From: Litoditis marina
Taxonomy: Eukaryota > Nematoda > Chromadorea > Rhabditida > Rhabditidae
Assembly: GCA_964036275.1 (NCBI GenBank)
Contig: CAXIWQ010000508.1
Location: 310,001-374,000 of the forward strand
DNA: 64,000 bases
Direction of reading: 5' to 3'
Position numbers and translations under genes: made by a program. Under the pieces are notes generated by a model that saw only the letters and a list, made by a program, of their open reading frames with translations, did no database searches and was not told where the DNA came from. Below are positions 61,249-64,000 of the stretch, piece by piece. Positions within the stretch are counted from its first letter, which is position 1. Each line of letters begins with the position of its first letter.

Positions 61249-64000
61249 AAATACGAATTAACGCGGTTATTGACTCTTTGCCTTGCAGCTACAGAAAAAA
61301 GTTTATACGGCTATCAAGTCTGTTGCTCCCAGCTACAAAAACCTAATACGACAATCTTTTCTGTGGTGCACAAGCAGAAAATACGAATTAACGCGGTTTT
61401 GACTCTGTGGCTTGCATTTACAGAGAACAGTTCATACGGCTATCACGTCTGTTGCTCCCAGCTACAAAAACCTAATACGACTTTATATTCTGTGGCGCAC
61501 AGCCACAAAAGACAAATTAACGCGGTTATCGACTCTTTGGCTTGCAGCTACAGAAAAAAGCTTATACGGCTATCAAGTCTGTTGCTCCCAGCTATAAAAA
61601 CCTAATACGACTTTATATTCTGTGGCGCACAGCCACAAAAGACAAATTAACGCGGTTATTGACTCTTTGCCTTGCAGCTACAGGAAAAAGTTCATACGGC
61701 TATCAAGTCTGTTGCTCCCAGCTACAAGAACCTGATACGACTATCTTTTCTGTGGCGCACAGCCACGAAATACAAATTAACGCGGTTATCGACTTTTCGG
61801 CTTGCAGTTACAGAAAAAAAATCACACGGCTATCAAGTCTGTTGCTCACAACTACAAAAACCTAATACGACTGTACATCCTGTGGCGCACAGCCACAAAA
61901 GACAGTTTAACGCGGTTATTGACTCTTTGCCTTGCAGCTACACAAAAAAATTATACGGCTATCAAGTATGTTGCTACCAGCTACAAAAACTTAATACGAC
62001 TATCTTTTCTGTGGTGCACAACCACAAAATACGAATTAACGCGGTTATTGACTCTTTGCCTTGCAGCTACAGGAAAAAGTTTATACGGCTATCAAGTCTG
62101 TTGCTCCCAGCTACAAAAACCTAATACGACAATCTTTTCTGTGGTGCACAAGCAGAAAATACGAATTAACGCGGTTATTGACTCTGTGGCTTGCATTTAC
62201 AGAGAACAGTTCATACGGCTATCACGTCTGTTGCTCCCAGCTACAAAAACCGAATACGACTTTATATTCTGTGGCGCACAGCCACAAAAGACAAATAACG
62301 CGGTTATCGACTCTTTGGCTTGCAGTTACAGAGAAAAGTTCATACGGCTATCCAGTCTGTTTCTCCCAGCTACAAAGACCTAACACGACTATCTATTTTG
62401 TGGCGCACAGCCACGAAATACGAATTAACGCGGTTATTGACTCTTTGCCTTGCAGCTACAGAAAACAATTTATACGGCTATCAAGTATGTTGCTCCCAGC
62501 TAGAAAAACCCAATACAACTATCTATTCTGTGGCACACAGCCACAAAATACGAATTAACGCGGTTATCGACTCTTTGCCTTGCAGCTACAGAGAAAAGTT
62601 TATACGGCTATCAAGTCTGTTGCTCATGGCTACAAAAACCTAATACGACTTTATATTCTGTGGCAAACAGCCACAAAATACGATATAACGCGGTTATCGA
62701 CTCTTTGCCTTGCAGCTACAGAGAACAGTTCATACGGCTATCAAATATGTTGCTCCCAGCTACAAAAACCTAATACGACAATCTATTCTGTGGCGCACAG
62801 CCACAAAATACGAATAAACGCGGTTATCGACTCTTTGCCTTGCAGCTACAGAGAACAGTTCATACGGCTATCAAATCTGTTGCTCCCAGCTACAAAAACC
62901 TAATACGACAATCTATTCTGTGGCGCACAGCCACAAAATACGAATTATCGCGGTTATCGACTTGTTGACTTGCAGTTACAGAGATAAGTTCATACGGCTA
63001 TCAAGTCTGTTGCTCCCAGCTACAAAAACCTAATACGACTATATATTCTGTGGCACACAGCCACAAAAGACGAATTAACGCGGTTATTGACTCTTTGCCT
63101 TGCAGCTACAGAAACAAAGTTTATGCGGCTATCAAGTCTGTTGCTCCCAGCTACAAAAACCTAATACGACAATCTATTCTGTGGCGCACAGCCACAAAAA
63201 CGAATTAACGCGGTTATTGACTCTTTGCCTTGCAGCTACAGAAAAAAGTTTATACGGCTATCAAGTATGTTGCTCCCAGCTAGAAAAACCCAATACAACT
63301 ATCTATTCTGTGGCGCACAGCCACAAAATACGAATTAACGCGGTTATCGACTCTTTGCCTTGCAGCTACAGAGAACAGTTCATACGGCTATCAAATATGT
63401 TGCTCCCAGCTACAAAAACCTAATACGGACAATCTATTTTGTGGCGCACAGCCACAAAATACGAATTAACGCGGTTATCGACTCTTTGCCTTGCAGCTAC
63501 AGAGAACAGTTCATACGGCTATCAGGTCTGTTGCTCATGGCTACAAAAACCTAATACGACTTTATATTCTGTGGCGCACAGCCACAAAAGACAAATTAAC
63601 GCGGTTATTGACTCTTTGCCTTGCAGCTACAGAAAAAAGTTTATACGGCTATCAAGTATGTTGCTCCCAGCTAGAAAAACCCAATACAACTATCTATTCT
63701 GTGGCACACAGTCACAAAATACGAATTAACGCGGTTATCGACTCTTTGCCTTGCAACTACAGAAAAAAGTTTATACGGCTATCAAGTCTGTTGCTCATGG
63801 CTACAAAAACCTAATACGACTTTATATTCTGTGGCGCACAGCCACAAAAGACAAATTAACGCGGTTATTACCTCTTTGCCTTGCAGCTACAGAAAAAAGT
63901 TCATACGGCTATCAAGTCTGTTGCTCCCAGCTACAAAAACCTAATACGACTTCATATTCTGTGGCGCACAGCCACAAAAGACAAATTAACGCGGTTATTG

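Larger units (their letters stand above)
60420..63130 (+). repeat. Diverged segment of the satellite
   Basis: Monomers here carry many private changes: GACTCATTGGCTTGC, CTGTGGTGCACAACC, CAAGCAGAAAATACG, TTGCATTTACAGAG, GACTTTTCGGC, GTACATCCTGTGG, AAAAGACAGTTTAACG, and single-base losses such as GCGGTTTTGAC. A 6-monomer duplication with an offset of 778 bp links about 61,170-61,480 to 61,950-62,260. The sequence returns toward the common consensus after 63.1 kb. It looks older or less homogenised than its surroundings. Confidence 0.8.
15090..64000 (+). repeat. 130-bp satellite array, right block
   Basis: Continuation of the same satellite, in the same orientation, for about 376 monomers, running off the window end. 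It begins at the right-hand TTAA of the island and continues in the phase in which the left block stopped. Composition drifts along the block. Near 15-31 kb it resembles the left block. From about 32 kb, variants absent on the left appear and are amplified: CTGAGGCGCAC, a 4-bp deletion giving GCGCACACAAAATAC, and a 7-bp deletion giving AATACTATTCTG. From 60.4 to 63.1 kb the monomers are clearly more diverged. No gene, RNA gene or second transposon is seen in these 49 kb. Confidence 0.98.

Noticed and set aside
1..64000. CRISPR array
   Set aside because: The repeat is regular, but there are no unique spacers; the whole 130-bp unit is conserved, and no cas genes are present.

Overview
The window is almost entirely satellite DNA from a eukaryote, most likely an animal. 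About 60.2 of the 64 kb is one head-to-tail tandem array of a roughly 130-bp monomer (about 460 copies, all in the same orientation). The species cannot be named from the sequence, and I see no host gene, rRNA, tRNA, CRISPR array or prokaryotic operon. The many open frames of 60-320 codons on the + strand are by-products of the repeat: 130 is 1 modulo 3, so the same few peptides recur in rotating frames. Layout: 1-11,316 is satellite. 11,317-15,089 is a single 3,773-bp non-satellite island. 15,090-64,000 is satellite again. Both window edges lie inside the array, so the full array is longer than what is seen. The island has perfect 18-bp terminal inverted repeats (AGGAGGACTGAAAGGAAT and its reverse complement). 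It is flanked by a TTAA target-site duplication, and the satellite resumes in exact phase after it. The composite end TTAA-AGGAGG resembles the TTAAAGGRR ends described for T2/Kolobok DNA transposons, so I call it a probable non-autonomous Kolobok-like element. No transposase is recognisable. With the island and one TTAA removed, the monomer order on the left recurs on the right at an offset of 1,560 bp, which is 12 monomers. The array has structure at three scales. (i) The 130-bp monomer is itself a degenerate trimer of 44-, 41- and 45-bp sub-repeats, each starting CAGCYACA followed by an A-tract; an 82-bp monomer near 61.1 kb has lost about one sub-repeat. (ii) Each monomer carries a short inverted repeat TGTGGC-GCACA-GCCACA, and one variant lineage near 61-62 kb has paired changes that keep the stem. 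(iii) Monomers are ordered into higher-order repeats whose size differs along the array: 4, 5, 7, 8, 9, 10, 11, 12, 13 and 14 monomers, plus a displaced duplication at 2,979 bp. Several are nearly identical between copies, which points to recent local amplification. Diagnostic variants (a 7-bp deletion, GAGGCGCAC, CACAAGATAC) occur only in the right half. The stretch 60.4-63.1 kb is visibly more diverged and looks like an older, less homogenised part. No protein-level system is apparent. The interest lies in the satellite's architecture and the single transposon landing in it. A centromeric or pericentromeric location is plausible but not shown by the sequence.
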